Part shown: positions 46,818 to 56,695 of the stretch, piece after piece
Layout: each line of letters opens with the position of its first letter
How positions within the stretch are numbered: position 1 is the stretch's first letter
Origin: Oscillospiraceae bacterium
GTDB lineage: Bacteria; Bacillota; Clostridia; Oscillospirales; Ruminococcaceae
DNA: 64,000 nucleotides
Direction: 5' to 3'
Assembly (NCBI GenBank): GCA_017481565.1
Contig: JAFUOZ010000019.1
Location: forward strand, 1-64,000
Notes under the pieces: model-generated
Told to the model about the DNA's origin: nothing
Database searches by the model: none
What the model saw: only the letters and a program-made list of their open reading frames with translations
Made by a program: the position numbers and the translations under genes

Positions 46818-48383
46818 ATGGACGCTTCATTAAGCGCAATGATAAGCAATATGCAGGCTATGGCGGCAGGAAATGCGGCTGCTCCCGTTAATACGGCGGC
46901 TCAGGGTACTGCGGCAGAGGGCGGAGAATCCTTCGGCGGAATTTTAGGCGGAATGATGAATGTATCGGCGGCTGAGGTCGTTACGGCACAGGCTATCCCC
47001 GAAAAAGCTGAGGAAGAAGCTGCGGCTGATATGATCATGTCTCCGCAGACGGAAAATGCTCTTAAGAACTTCATAAGTATGTATCTTGCGGCTAAAAAGG
47101 ACGGCAGCTTCGTTAATGCTGACGGTACCGAAATGACAGCCGAGCAGATCCTTGAAGGACTTACGGAAAGCTTCGGAAGCTTAGGCTCAGGCGAGATCAC
47201 AAAGCTGGCTTCATTCTCTATGGAAATGGAAACGGCACTTTTCGGCGGCAGCAAAAACGATGATGAAAAGGATTCGGCAGGAGATGTTCTTGCAGGTCTT
47301 ATTACCAACATCGACATGGAACGCTTCAAGCTTTCTCTTGAAGAAGAGAACGATTCCGTAAAGTCTATGTATGCGGCATTCTCGTCGGTCATCATTACAA
47401 ATGATACAAGTGATGTGCAGTTCACACTTTCCCCCGAAACAGAGCAGCTTATTGCCGATATCAGAAACGCCGAGGAAACAGTCATCACAGAGCTTTCGGA
47501 GGATCTTAAGAATACTCTTGAGGCTATTATGGCTGATATGCCCGAGGAGGACGCTCAGACAGTCAGAAGCTTTATGAATGAGCTTGAAAATGCACAGGAT
47601 AAGCTTTCGGATATGCCCGATACTTCCGAAGTACAGGTGGTTTCCGTTAAGGAAAGCGGTGCGGAAAATGCAGAGGGTCAGACAGCTGAAAATGATCTGA
47701 GGGATATGTTCGGCTTCGGCAGATTTGTCAGACAGACAGATACAGAAAAGGCTGTACCGAAGATAGATCTTTCGTTGGGAACCGATAACGCATCACAGAC
47801 TGTTGATGCAAATGCAGCTGATGCTGCAGCGGCAGAGCTGCAGAATGTACCTGTTGAGACAGATCCCGTAACAGTGTTCGGTTCTGAGGAAAATGCAGCG
47901 GATAATATCTGCAGACAGACTACAGAACAGATCATGGATAAGCTTATGGGCAGGATCAATGAAAACGGTACAAAGGAGCTTGTGTTCAGACTTGATCCCG
48001 AGGGATTGGGTCAGATCGCGGTAAAGCTTACAAAGGATACGGACGGTAATTTATCTGTTACCCTTGCGGCACAGAATGATTCGGTTGCCGAGCTTCTTAC
48101 AAAGAATACAGATTCACTTTCATCAATGCTCACCGATAAGGGCAGCAATGTGACAAGTGTGAATGTAGTCAATGCGGCTGAGGCAGGTCAGTATCTTGAT
48201 TTTGACATGAACGGCGGACAGAATATGTTCTTTGCAAACGGCACACAGCAGAGAAACGGCAGAAGAGGCGGCTTCTCACTTTCGTCAGAGGGTGAAGAAG
48301 ACAATATCGCTGAAATAAGCGGCATTGAGACCGCAGCAGATGATTATATTGCTAAGGAGGCAATGTTATGGACAACAGCTTAA
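46818..48383 (+). CDS. fliK: Flagellar hook-length control protein FliK
   Basis: A 521-residue, Ala/Glu/Asp-rich secreted ruler protein. The first ~370 residues are low complexity and poorly conserved, as usual. The C-terminal Flg_hook domain is clear: ELVFRLDPEGLGQIAVKL, then LSVTLAAQNDSVAELLTKN. This domain switches the export gate from hook to filament substrates when the hook is long enough. AGGGAGG lies before the ATG. It overlaps flgD by 16 bases. Confidence 0.93.
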   Translation: MDASLSAMISNMQAMAAGNAAAPVNTAAQGTAAEGGESFGGILGGMMNVSAAEVVTAQAIPEKAEEEAAADMIMSPQTENALKNFISMYLAAKKDGSFVNADGTEMTAEQILEGLTESFGSLGSGEITKLASFSMEMETALFGGSKNDDEKDSAGDVLAGLITNIDMERFKLSLEEENDSVKSMYAAFSSVIITNDTSDVQFTLSPETEQLIADIRNAEETVITELSEDLKNTLEAIMADMPEEDAQTVRSFMNELENAQDKLSDMPDTSEVQVVSVKESGAENAEGQTAENDLRDMFGFGRFVRQTDTEKAVPKIDLSLGTDNASQTVDANAADAAAAELQNVPVETDPVTVFGSEENAADNICRQTTEQIMDKLMGRINENGTKELVFRLDPEGLGQIAVKLTKDTDGNLSVTLAAQNDSVAELLTKNTDSLSSMLTDKGSNVTSVNVVNAAEAGQYLDFDMNGGQNMFFANGTQQRNGRRGGFSLSSEGEEDNIAEISGIETAADDYIAKEAMLWTTA

Positions 48384-50089
48384 GTATCGACAGCGCCCTC
48401 AATTCAGGCGCAACGCTGAAATATTACTCCACTAAGATCGACACTGATGCTGATATGGAGAAAAGCAGTTACCTTAGCTTCGACAGCTATCTCCAGCTTC
48501 TTTCGGCTCAGATGTCAAATCAGGATTTCAATAATCCTATGAGTGACTCGGAGTTCCTCGGTCAGATGGCAAACTATTCCATGATGGAAGCTATCGGCAC
48601 AATGAACAAGCAGTCACAGGTGTCCTATGCTACTTCACTGGTAGGCAAGGCTGTTACCGTAAACAACGGTTCTATGGTTGACACAGGCTTTGTTGAAAGT
48701 GTTATCATCGAGGATGACAAATTCTTCCTTTTGGTAAACGGCGATAAGTATACCACAGACACTGTTACAGATGTTATTGATTCAGATGTATTCGCTAAGC
48801 TCAACAGCTTCGTGGGTCAGGAATGTGTTATCAAGGACGCTGTTGCAGGCGAGATAAAGGGCGAGATCTCAAATGTTATCGTTCAGGACGGAAACGGCTT
48901 CGTTGTTGTTGACGGTCAGCTTTATTCGGTAACCGAGGTCACATCTATCGGTAAGCAGAATGATACTGCGGCTGATGAAGTGACTGAGGAAAACACGGAA
49001 GCAGCTGAAAATGTACAGTCCGCAAGTGTTCAGGGCTCTGATGCAAAGGCATATATGCCCGATGACGGTGAAGATGTGGATATGTATTATTACGGCTACA
49101 ACTACAATGACGGTTCATCAGGTATGTATCTTAACGATGAGCTTACTGAGGATCTTTCAAATATCACAAATTATCTGAGCAACAGCAAATCAATAGCTGC
49201 AAGTCAGGCTCTTGATCCCGATGAAAGCACAGCTGATGCTGTAGTAAATCAGACAGGTCCTGTAGTAAATCCTGCTCCTGCGGAAGAATCCGATTCAGAT
49301 GCTATTCTTGATTCCATAATGAGCGAAATGGACGCAGTTTCAAAGACAAGCGGCACAACTGCAGTTGCGGAAGCTGACAGCGGTTTTGAAACAGCAGTGG
49401 TAAGCGCAGTTATGGCTAACGGCGGCAAGGGCAACAATGAGGAAGAGGACGAAGGCGTTATAACAAGAGCAACCTTTGAAAATGCCAGTGTTGAAGCTTC
49501 TGAGGCTACAAGTACAGCTCATATCACAGAAAATCCCGCAGCTACATGGGAAACCGAAATGTTCAAGTTCCCTTCAAGCAGTGATGGACTTGTTTACGGA
49601 ACCAACAGCTATTACGGTGATGAGCTTCCCACAGAAAGAGCTTTCGGCAGCGTTTATAAGGATGAAGCTGAAAAGGCAAATACCTACGGCACAAAAATGT
49701 TTGATATCAGATTTATTGATAACCGTGCTATCACAGGCAGGGTCGATACAGACGAAATAATCGGCTTCACAAGAGAAGGTAAGGCATTCACATATATAGG
49801 CTACAGCGGTAAGGGTATGCTGGGCGAAGTAGTTACATGGGCAGACGGTACACAGAGAGTTGAGGTCATCGGATCTAACGGCTCAACATGGTTTACTACA
49901 ACAGGCAAGTATTCTCTGGATCAGATATGTGATTTTTCAAGTAATTATGATCTTGCAGGCAAGCTTACTCCCTTTGAGCAGGCTATAAGAGCAGCTGCAA
50001 AGGAATATACAGAGGATCAGCAGGCTGTTATGAATCATTATATGGCACAGTATATCGATCATGCCAAGAAATACGGACTGGCTGAATAA
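48368..50089 (+). CDS. flgD: Hook-cap protein FlgD, unusually long
   Basis: A 573-residue protein; typical FlgD is 140-260. Residues ~30-85 carry the FlgD core (SFDSYLQLLSAQMSNQDFNN and EFLGQMANYSMMEAIGTM). Residues ~90-200 form two beta-rich repeats (VTVNNGSMVDTGFVESVIIE, later EISNVIVQDGNGFVVVDGQ). A ~200-residue acidic, Ser/Thr/Ala-rich stretch follows, then a C-terminal block from ~440 (FDIRFIDNRAITGRVDTDEI and onwards) I cannot match to a family. The cap role is secure; the extension is unexplained. It overlaps fliK. Confidence 0.9.
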   Translation: MDNSLSIDSALNSGATLKYYSTKIDTDADMEKSSYLSFDSYLQLLSAQMSNQDFNNPMSDSEFLGQMANYSMMEAIGTMNKQSQVSYATSLVGKAVTVNNGSMVDTGFVESVIIEDDKFFLLVNGDKYTTDTVTDVIDSDVFAKLNSFVGQECVIKDAVAGEIKGEISNVIVQDGNGFVVVDGQLYSVTEVTSIGKQNDTAADEVTEENTEAAENVQSASVQGSDAKAYMPDDGEDVDMYYYGYNYNDGSSGMYLNDELTEDLSNITNYLSNSKSIAASQALDPDESTADAVVNQTGPVVNPAPAEESDSDAILDSIMSEMDAVSKTSGTTAVAEADSGFETAVVSAVMANGGKGNNEEEDEGVITRATFENASVEASEATSTAHITENPAATWETEMFKFPSSSDGLVYGTNSYYGDELPTERAFGSVYKDEAEKANTYGTKMFDIRFIDNRAITGRVDTDEIIGFTREGKAFTYIGYSGKGMLGEVVTWADGTQRVEVIGSNGSTWFTTTGKYSLDQICDFSSNYDLAGKLTPFEQAIRAAAKEYTEDQQAVMNHYMAQYIDHAKKYGLAE

Positions 50090-50123
50090 CCGCTGCAATT
50101 AAGCAGATGAATGGAGAATTGAA

Positions 50124-50588
50124 ATGCTGATAAGCGAATATTTACAGCTTCGGAATATCGCTTCTTCGGTAAATACCCCTGTTTCATCGGAAAGAAGTCA
50201 GTCCCCTGAACTGAGGACAGACAATGGCACTGCACAGGGTTCACCCTTTGCGGCAGAGCTTCAGAGACAGCTTGCGGCAGCTTCGGCGAAGCAGTTTCCG
50301 CAGGTAAGCGCAGAACAGCTTGAAGAGCAGTCTGCAGTGAAATTCTCAAAGCATGCTATCGAAAGGATAAACGAAAGGCAGATAGATCTTTATTCCGACG
50401 AAAGACTTGACAGGCTTAACAGGGCTGTGGAGCTTGCAGGTGAAAAAGGCTCCAGCGACGCTCTTGTGTTTATTGACTCCACCGCTTTTCTGGTAAGCGT
50501 CAAGAACAACAAGGTTATTACTACTGTTACTGCAGGCGATATGCAGGGCAACATTTTTACAAATATCGATGCAACAGTCGTTATGTAG
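50124..50588 (+). CDS. Flagellar operon protein of the TIGR02530 family
   Basis: A 154-residue protein whose C-terminal ~80 residues match the small protein that sits between flgD and flgE in many Firmicutes: KFSKHAIERINERQIDLYS, SSDALVFIDSTAFLVSVKNN and GNIFTNIDATVVM. The N-terminal half is variable and rich in Gln/Ser/Ala. The role is unknown; the location implies hook assembly. GGAGAATTG precedes the ATG. Confidence 0.9.
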   Translation: MLISEYLQLRNIASSVNTPVSSERSQSPELRTDNGTAQGSPFAAELQRQLAAASAKQFPQVSAEQLEEQSAVKFSKHAIERINERQIDLYSDERLDRLNRAVELAGEKGSSDALVFIDSTAFLVSVKNNKVITTVTAGDMQGNIFTNIDATVVM

Positions 50589-50623
50589 GCTTATAAAAGG
50601 TTCGGACCCTCACGGGAGAGCTT

Positions 50624-50648
50624 CCGTCCCGACTGACCTGACGGACGG
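50624..50648 (+). other. GC-rich hairpin between TIGR02530 gene and flgE
   Basis: CCGTCC / GGACGG stem with a 13-base loop but no T-run. It is an RNA-stability or partial-termination element within the operon, not a clear terminator. It may protect the abundant flgE message. Confidence 0.5.
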
Positions 50649-50703
50649 GATATGCTTATATATAATTGTTGCTTATACCTATTAAAAAGGAGAAATAAGC
50701 GCT

Positions 50704-52017
50704 ATGATGAGATCACTCTATTCGGGTGTTGCAGGCCTTACGTCCCATCAGACAAGAATGGACGTTATCGGTAACAACATCGCGAATGTAAACACATACG
50801 GCTTCAAGGCTTCAAGAACAACATTTTCTGATATCTACTATCAGACAAAGAAATCCGCAACAGGCGGACGTGCTGCATTTGCAGGTAACAACGAATCCGC
50901 TATCGGTTACGGCGTTGAGGTAAGCTCGATCGACAAGGATATGTCAACTTCCTCATTCCAGACAACAAACCGTACTCTCGACCTTGCTATCAGCGGTGAC
51001 GGCTTCTTCATGACAGCAGGCGTTAATGAGATCGGTATGATCGCTGATGTTGCATATACACGTTACGGCAACTTCGGTGTTGACTCCTTCGGTAACCTTG
51101 TAAATACACAGAATAAGTTCGTTCTCGGTACAGAGAATGACGGAGATTTCTCCACACTTATCATGAACCAGAAGGTTCCCTCCGATAATCCCAACGAGCT
51201 TGATATCATCAATGTAAACACACTTGTATGGGACGCATTCAGAAATGAGTGTAAGGTAAACTGGGAAGAGGTTCCCGATACTGTAAAGTTCTCCTCAGAC
51301 GGAACAACAGCAAACCCCAATGTAAAGGCTTCCGATGAGAACGACCCCGATACAGGCAAGCCCGTATTAATGGACAAGGATGACAATATCCTTTACTATG
51401 TTGACGGTAACTATGTAAACGAAAACGGCGTTGAGTATGATGTAAATACAGGCTACTATCTTGATGAAGACGGTAATCAGTATACATTTGAGATCCAGCA
51501 GGATCCTACAACAGGCGATCCTATCTATACATACACCTGCGAGAGCGAGGGTCCCTACAACGGTCTTACATTTACATATAACAACATCGAAAAGACATAT
51601 GAATATACAGATGAAAACAATGTTACAACCTACACACAGATGACCGACGGCGCACTTAAGTACAGCGACCTGAATGGCTTTACAGTAGGTACTGACGGTG
51701 TTCTTACAGCTACATACGCAAGTGAGATCAAAGCTCTTGCAAGAATCGAGCTTGCTACCTTTGATAATATCGAGGGTCTTACACAGCTTGGTGAAACTAC
51801 CTTCGGTGAATCTACCGCTTCGGGTACTCCCAATATCAAGGTTCCCGGTGCTTCAGGTGCAGGTACTGTACAGTCCGCAAAGCTTGAAATGTCCAACGTA
51901 AACCTTGCAAGTGAGTTCTCCGATATGATCATCACACAGAGAGGCTTCCAGGCTAACTCACGTATCATCACGGTTTCTGACTCAATGCTTGAGGAGCTTA
52001 CAAACCTCAAGAGATAA
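50704..52017 (+). CDS. flgE: Flagellar hook protein FlgE
   Basis: A 437-residue hook subunit. The N-terminal axial motif is RSLYSGVAGLTSHQTRMDV and IGNNIANVNTYGFKASRT; the C-terminus has the matching SNVNLASEFSDMIITQRGFQ and NSRIITVSDSMLEEL. The middle is Tyr/Thr/Asp/Asn-rich and variable, containing an Asp/Gly/Tyr-rich stretch. Two adjacent ATG codons exist at 50704 and 50707; either could be used after AAAGGAG. Codon use here is strongly skewed (for example TAC and AAC rich), fitting a highly expressed gene. Confidence 0.96.
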   Translation: MMRSLYSGVAGLTSHQTRMDVIGNNIANVNTYGFKASRTTFSDIYYQTKKSATGGRAAFAGNNESAIGYGVEVSSIDKDMSTSSFQTTNRTLDLAISGDGFFMTAGVNEIGMIADVAYTRYGNFGVDSFGNLVNTQNKFVLGTENDGDFSTLIMNQKVPSDNPNELDIINVNTLVWDAFRNECKVNWEEVPDTVKFSSDGTTANPNVKASDENDPDTGKPVLMDKDDNILYYVDGNYVNENGVEYDVNTGYYLDEDGNQYTFEIQQDPTTGDPIYTYTCESEGPYNGLTFTYNNIEKTYEYTDENNVTTYTQMTDGALKYSDLNGFTVGTDGVLTATYASEIKALARIELATFDNIEGLTQLGETTFGESTASGTPNIKVPGASGAGTVQSAKLEMSNVNLASEFSDMIITQRGFQANSRIITVSDSMLEELTNLKR

Positions 52018-52041
52018 TTTTTGAATTTATTTATATCGTGT

Positions 52042-52065
52042 CCCCTGTTCTTTCGGGGGCAGGGG
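52042..52065 (+). other. GC-rich hairpin between flgE and flbD
   Basis: CCCCTG / CAGGGG stem with a 12-base loop and no strong T-run; like the hairpin before flgE, it may flank and stabilise the flgE message. Confidence 0.5.
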
Positions 52066-52098
52066 CATGATAATACTTTTAATAGGATTGATAATAAT

Positions 52099-52284
52099 AT
52101 GATTAAGCTTACAAGACTTAACGGAACAGTTATTCTCGTTAATGAAAATTTTATTGAAACAGCTGAGGAAACACCCGATACTGTTGTTACTATGCAGAAC
52201 GGTCACAGATATTTCGTGGCTGAGGGTGTTGATGAGATCTATAGCAAGACTATTGCTTTTATCAAGGAAAAAAATGCGGAATGA
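52099..52284 (+). CDS. flbD: Flagellar protein FlbD
   Basis: A 61-residue FlbD-type protein: MIKLTRLNGTVILVNENFIE, then TPDTVVTMQNGHRYFVAE. It is commonly found just upstream of motA; its role is unknown but it is co-conserved with motility. The ATG at 52099 lies after AGGATTG; an earlier in-frame start would put the flgE-downstream hairpin inside the gene. Confidence 0.93.
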   Translation: MIKLTRLNGTVILVNENFIETAEETPDTVVTMQNGHRYFVAEGVDEIYSKTIAFIKEKNAE

Positions 52285-52359
52285 GCCTTATGGCTTACGC
52301 TGAAATATAATATTACTATGTAATATAATAAATAAACAAGGGAAAGGAATGCTCTTAAT

Positions 52360-53157
52360 ATGAATATAACACTGATCATAGGTATGATTATTGCATTCGG
52401 CTTCACTATCTTCGGTATGATGTCGGGCGGTCAGCTCAGCTGGTTCTGGGACGTACCGTCGGTTGCAATCGTTGTGGGAGGTACTATAGGTGCGGTTATC
52501 GCCAACTTCCCCGCAAGCACGCTCAAGCACATGGGCAAGCTTATGGGACTTGCATTCAAGTCGCCGAAGTATGACCCTGAGGATTATATCGAGCAGATGG
52601 TAGATTATTGTAAGACTGCAAGACAGAAGGGTATCCTTGCACTTGAAGAACAGGCTAATGCTTGTACGGATAATTTCCTTAAGGCAGCACTTATGCTTAT
52701 TGTAGACGCAAACGATTCTGAAAAGGTAAAGTCAATGCTTGATGACTCGATCGACTTTATGTGCGACCGTCATGATGCAAATACTGCGATCTTTTCAAGA
52801 GCATCAGGAGTTGCTCCCGCATTCGGTATGATCGGTACACTCTGCGGTCTTATCGGTATGCTTAAGGAAATGGACCCTACAAACCCCGATTCAGCCGCAA
52901 ATCTCGGAGGTGCTATGGCTACGGCGCTGGTTACCACATTCTACGGCTGTCTCCTTGCACACTGTATCTTTACTCCTATCGGAAATCAGCTCAGCTATGT
53001 ACATAATAAAGAAATGCTCTGCATGCAGATCATTGAAGAGGGTACTCTCGCTATCATTTCGGGTGCTAATCCCAGATATGTTGAAGAAAAGCTGAGAATG
53101 ATGCTGCCTATGAACCAGAAGCCAAAGGCTAAGGCTAAGGCAGAGGCTAAATCATAA
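52360..53157 (+). CDS. motA: Stator protein MotA
   Basis: A 265-residue membrane protein with four helices (first MNITLIIGMIIAFGFTIFG; last pair around residues 150-205) and a large cytoplasmic loop holding the charged residues that touch FliG. The proline-bearing segment SGVAPAFGMIGTLCGLIGML is typical. With MotB it forms the ion channel. The C-terminus ends in a Lys/Ala tail (KPKAKAKAEAKS). GGGAAAGGAATG precedes the ATG. Confidence 0.97.
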   Translation: MNITLIIGMIIAFGFTIFGMMSGGQLSWFWDVPSVAIVVGGTIGAVIANFPASTLKHMGKLMGLAFKSPKYDPEDYIEQMVDYCKTARQKGILALEEQANACTDNFLKAALMLIVDANDSEKVKSMLDDSIDFMCDRHDANTAIFSRASGVAPAFGMIGTLCGLIGMLKEMDPTNPDSAANLGGAMATALVTTFYGCLLAHCIFTPIGNQLSYVHNKEMLCMQIIEEGTLAIISGANPRYVEEKLRMMLPMNQKPKAKAKAEAKS

Positions 53158-53232
53158 GCTAAACGTACAAATGTACTAAATAAATAGTAGAAATATTTAT
53201 ATAGAAATTTGTAAATAAATTATTAAATAGGG

Positions 53233-53261
53233 TAGAATTATTCATCTTTATATGGTATAAT
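53233..53261 (+). promoter_or_regulatory. Possible internal promoter before motB
   Basis: TATAAT at 53256-53261 with an extended -10 TGG and a weak TAGAAT 17 bp upstream, in the 151-bp motA-motB gap. Confidence 0.4.
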
Positions 53262-53308
53262 ATATAGACGGTTGAATTTATCCTCTTTTATAAGGGAGTG
53301 ATGAACAA

Positions 53309-54250
53309 ATGGCACGCAGAAAAAAAGGCGGCGGCGGTGAAGGCGGTGCAAACTGGATGGACACCTACGGCGACCTTGTAACACTGCTCCTGTGCTTTTT
53401 CGTACTTCTGTATTCCATGTCAAATATGGATATAACCAAATGGCAGTATATCGCACAGGCGTTTTCTGCAGGCAAGGGTGAGATAATCAATGTTGTAGTT
53501 GATGAAAAACCCAATAAGGAAAACGACCCGAAGGCTGTTTATGTTGATGAAGAGGTACAGCAGGAAAATCAGGAAATAGATTTTGATGACTTTTATATGT
53601 ATCTTAAGGAGGCTGTTGCTTCCGAGGGACTTGAAGACAGTGTAAGCGTCGAAATGAGTCAGACAGGCGTTTATATGAAATTCAGAGACAGCGTTTTCTT
53701 CAAGGGTGACTCGGCAGAGCTTCTTGAAGAGGGACAGTATATACTTGAAGTTATATGCGACGGTCTGAGAGCTGTTGATAAGCACGTAATGTCCATAAAG
53801 GTAAGCGGACATACTGCGGAAAGCGGTACCTCAGACGCAAATGAATGGGATCTTTCTTCGGGAAGAGCCGATTCGGTAGTAAAGTTTATGCTCAGTCTTG
53901 ACTGCTCCGAGCCTGCAAAGTTCTGGGCAGCCGGCTATGGCAAATACAGACCCGTAAACGGTAACGATACGGAAGAGGACAGAAAAATAAACAGACGTGT
54001 TGAAATTCTTTTCGTAAGAAATGACATTGATTTTAATGACCCTGCCGTTGTAAAGGAGCTTATTGAAGCTGAATACGGCTCCACATTTGTACAGTATTCT
54101 GACGAGGACGGCGAAGTAAACGAACAAATGGAAGCCGCTGAGGAAAAGGAAAGCGTTTCCGAAACACCTTCCCGTTCTGACCCCGACAGAGAATATGTCT
54201 CCAAGGAGGAGGCTATGCGCGAGGCTAAGGAAAACCCCGTCGCCGAATAA
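53309..54250 (+). CDS. motB: Stator protein MotB
   Basis: A 313-residue stator subunit. A basic N-terminus (RRKKGGGGEGG) leads into one helix containing the ion-binding aspartate Asp22 in TYGDLVTLLLCFFVLLYSMS. The C-terminal OmpA-like peptidoglycan-binding domain has VSGHTAESG and SSGRADSVVKFML, with NRRVEILF. A Glu-rich tail follows. H+ or Na+ use cannot be fixed from sequence here. GGGAG lies before the ATG. Confidence 0.96.
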   Translation: MARRKKGGGGEGGANWMDTYGDLVTLLLCFFVLLYSMSNMDITKWQYIAQAFSAGKGEIINVVVDEKPNKENDPKAVYVDEEVQQENQEIDFDDFYMYLKEAVASEGLEDSVSVEMSQTGVYMKFRDSVFFKGDSAELLEEGQYILEVICDGLRAVDKHVMSIKVSGHTAESGTSDANEWDLSSGRADSVVKFMLSLDCSEPAKFWAAGYGKYRPVNGNDTEEDRKINRRVEILFVRNDIDFNDPAVVKELIEAEYGSTFVQYSDEDGEVNEQMEAAEEKESVSETPSRSDPDREYVSKEEAMREAKENPVAE

Positions 54251-54293
54251 AAGCAATATAAACTATACTATATAAAATGAGGGTGAAACGTAT

Positions 54294-55301
54294 ATGGCTG
54301 ACGTACTGTCGCAGCAGCAGATCGATGAACTGCTGAACAGCTTCAGCGCACAGGGCACAAAAGCATTCGAGGAAATAGAAGAAGAAAAGAACGACAAAAA
54401 AATCAAGAATTATGACTTTAAGATGCCTAAGAAATTCACTAAGGAAAAGCTTAAGGTCATTGACAGTATCTTTGAAAGCTATGCACGAGTGCTTTCCTCA
54501 TACCTTACAGGTCTTATGAGAATATACTGCAAGGTTGAGGTGCTCCAGATCGAGGAGCAGCGGTATTATGAATTCAATAACGCTCTTCCCGATTATGTTA
54601 TAATGGCGCTGGTCAATATGGGGATCTCCGATGAGGATATTCTCGAAACGGTTGGAATTTTACAGATCTCCAATCCCATTACCTTTACGATTATGGACAG
54701 ACTCATGGGCGGCGGCGGATTGTATTCCGAAGTCAACCGTGACTTTACAGAAATTGAAGTCGGTCTTATGACCAATGTACTTACCAAAATGGCGTCCCTT
54801 TTCAAGGAACCCTGGGGACAGTATATAGATCTTGACCCTGCACTTACAAAAATTGAGACAAATTCCCGAGTTATGCAGTCCATGCCCCCCGATGAAGTTA
54901 TTATTCTGGGCATGCTTGAAATTGAGATCAAGGATATCAAGAATACTATGTCAATATGTATTCCTGCTATGAACCTTGAATCTATGATGAACAAATTCGG
55001 TGACAGATGGTCCAGAAGCACAAAGCGTATGGATCAGGCAAGGGAAAACGAACGGAGACAGGGAATTCTTGAAAATCTTAAGGATTCTACCCTTGATATC
55101 AAGGCTGTTCTCTGCGATACACAGGTCGATCTGTATGACATTCTCACTCTTCAGGTTGATGATGTTATACCGCTTAATATGCCTATTGAAGACAATATAT
55201 CCGTCAGGATCGGTAATAATAAATGGTTTGACGGTAAGCTTGGCGTTATGAACAGTAAAAAGGCTATTAAAATAGATAATATTTACAAGGAATTGAGGTA
55301 A
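54294..55301 (+). CDS. fliM: Flagellar motor switch protein FliM
   Basis: A 335-residue C-ring protein. Its N-terminal CheY-P-binding motif is LSQQQIDELLNSF, followed by a CheC-like middle domain (including GGGGLYSEVNRDFTEIE) and a C-terminal SpoA domain (LQVDDVIPLNMPIEDNISVR). Binding of CheY-P switches or biases rotation. It follows motB directly; no fliL lies between them. AGGGTGAAACG precedes the ATG. Confidence 0.97.
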   Translation: MADVLSQQQIDELLNSFSAQGTKAFEEIEEEKNDKKIKNYDFKMPKKFTKEKLKVIDSIFESYARVLSSYLTGLMRIYCKVEVLQIEEQRYYEFNNALPDYVIMALVNMGISDEDILETVGILQISNPITFTIMDRLMGGGGLYSEVNRDFTEIEVGLMTNVLTKMASLFKEPWGQYIDLDPALTKIETNSRVMQSMPPDEVIILGMLEIEIKDIKNTMSICIPAMNLESMMNKFGDRWSRSTKRMDQARENERRQGILENLKDSTLDIKAVLCDTQVDLYDILTLQVDDVIPLNMPIEDNISVRIGNNKWFDGKLGVMNSKKAIKIDNIYKELR

Positions 55302-55309
55302 GGTAGATA

Positions 55310-56689
55310 ATGAGCGACGAAAACGTTATGCTTAGTGGATTCGGCGATCTGGAAAAGGACGCCATTGGTGAAGTAATGAATATCACCATGGGTTCTGCAG
55401 CCACTGCCGTATCCAATATGCTCAGCGCAAAGGTCTGGATCACTACTCCCCAGGTCAGCGTTGTTAAATCAGGCGACCTCAGCTATCCTGAGCTGGAGCC
55501 GTCCATAAGAGTAAAAATCGAATATACAATGGGCGTTGAGGGACAGAATGTTCTCATTCTCAAGCAGAATGACGTTCAGCTTATTCTTAATCAGCTTATG
55601 GGACTTCCCCTTGAGGTCACAGATGATTTTGAATTCGATGAAATGAACATCTCCGCTGTCTGCGAGGTAATGAATCAGATGATGGGTGCTTCCGCAACAG
55701 CTCTCTCCGAGCTTATTGATACCCCCATTGATATTTCAACTCCTCAGGCAACAGTAAGAAACAGCGATGATGAAGGTGCAATATATTCCGATGACGCTGA
55801 TGAATATGTAGTTCAGGTAAAGTTTAACCTTACTATTGACGGTGTTATCAATTCCGAGTTCATGTCGGTGCTTTCTATCGGACTTGCAAAGGAAATGGCT
55901 TCAAAGATGCTGGCAGGCTACAATGCAGCCGAGCCCGATCCCGCACCTGCTGCAAGCGGCGGCGATATGATGAGTCAGGACGATATTGCAGCACTTTTAA
56001 ACGGCGCAGGCTCAGGCATGATGCCCGAACAGCCGGCAGCTCCTGCTCCTTCCTCGGGAGGAACAATGAGCCAGGACGAAATAAATGCTCTGCTTAACGG
56101 CGGCGGTGCAGCTGCACCTGCTCCTGCTCCTATGGCAGCAGCTCCTCAGGCGGATCCCAATATGGCAATGGCTCAGGGACAGGCTATGATGGGTATGGCT
56201 CCTCAGGGTCAGCCTATGATGCAGCAGCCGATGATGAACGGACAGCCCTACGGTATGCCTATGCAGCAGCCGATGATGAACGGACAGCCTTACGGTATGC
56301 CTATGCAGGGTATGTATGGTTATCCTCAGGGTGCAATGGCTCCTCAGAGACCACCCGTAAATGTACAGGCGGTACAGCTTCAGAGCTTTGATACATATAA
56401 TAATAAGACTCTCAGCGAGGAACAGAATGACAACCTTAAGCTTCTTATGGGAGTTCCTCTGGATGTAACCGTAGAGATCGGTTCGACCAAGAGAAAGATC
56501 AAGGATATCCTTGAATTTACTCAGGGTACGATCATTGAGCTTGAACGTCAGGCAGGCGCACCTGTTGACGTTATAGTAAACGGTCATCTGATAGCAAAGG
56601 GCGACGTTGTTGTTATCGACGATAACTTTGCAGTCAGAATAACCGAAATAATCAGATCCAAATTTTTAGATAATTTAGGTAAGGAGTAA
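55310..56689 (+). CDS. fliY: Flagellar motor switch phosphatase FliY (CheC-FliN fusion)
   Basis: A 459-residue FliY. Residues ~1-205 are a CheC-like CheY-P phosphatase with both active sites intact (two EVMN helices, each leading to a TTP/STP proline). A ~150-residue linker holds two motifs resembling the FliM CheY-binding peptide, [12 protein letters not shown] (~221) and [12 protein letters not shown] (~253), then a Gln/Met/Pro-rich stretch with a 14-residue tandem repeat. Residues ~370-459 are the FliN SpoA domain ([14 protein letters not shown]). It starts eight bases after fliM and precedes cheY. Confidence 0.96.
   Translation: MSDENVMLSGFGDLEKDAIGEVMNITMGSAATAVSNMLSAKVWITTPQVSVVKSGDLSYPELEPSIRVKIEYTMGVEGQNVLILKQNDVQLILNQLMGLPLEVTDDFEFDEMNISAVCEVMNQMMGASATALSELIDTPIDISTPQATVRNSDDEGAIYSDDADEYVVQVKFNLTIDGVINSEFMSVLSIGLAKEMASKMLAGYNAAEPDPAPAASGGDMMSQDDIAALLNGAGSGMMPEQPAAPAPSSGGTMSQDEINALLNGGGAAAPAPAPMAAAPQADPNMAMAQGQAMMGMAPQGQPMMQQPMMNGQPYGMPMQQPMMNGQPYGMPMQGMYGYPQGAMAPQRPPVNVQAVQLQSFDTYNNKTLSEEQNDNLKLLMGVPLDVTVEIGSTKRKIKDILEFTQGTIIELERQAGAPVDVIVNGHLIAKGDVVVIDDNFAVRITEIIRSKFLDNLGKE
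56222..56305 (+). repeat. 42-bp tandem repeat in the fliY linker
   Basis: Two back-to-back 42-bp units (56222-56263 and 56264-56305) differing at one base, each encoding [14 protein letters not shown]. In-frame expansion or contraction would change linker length without breaking the protein. Confidence 0.9.
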
Positions 56690-56695
56690 TGGACA

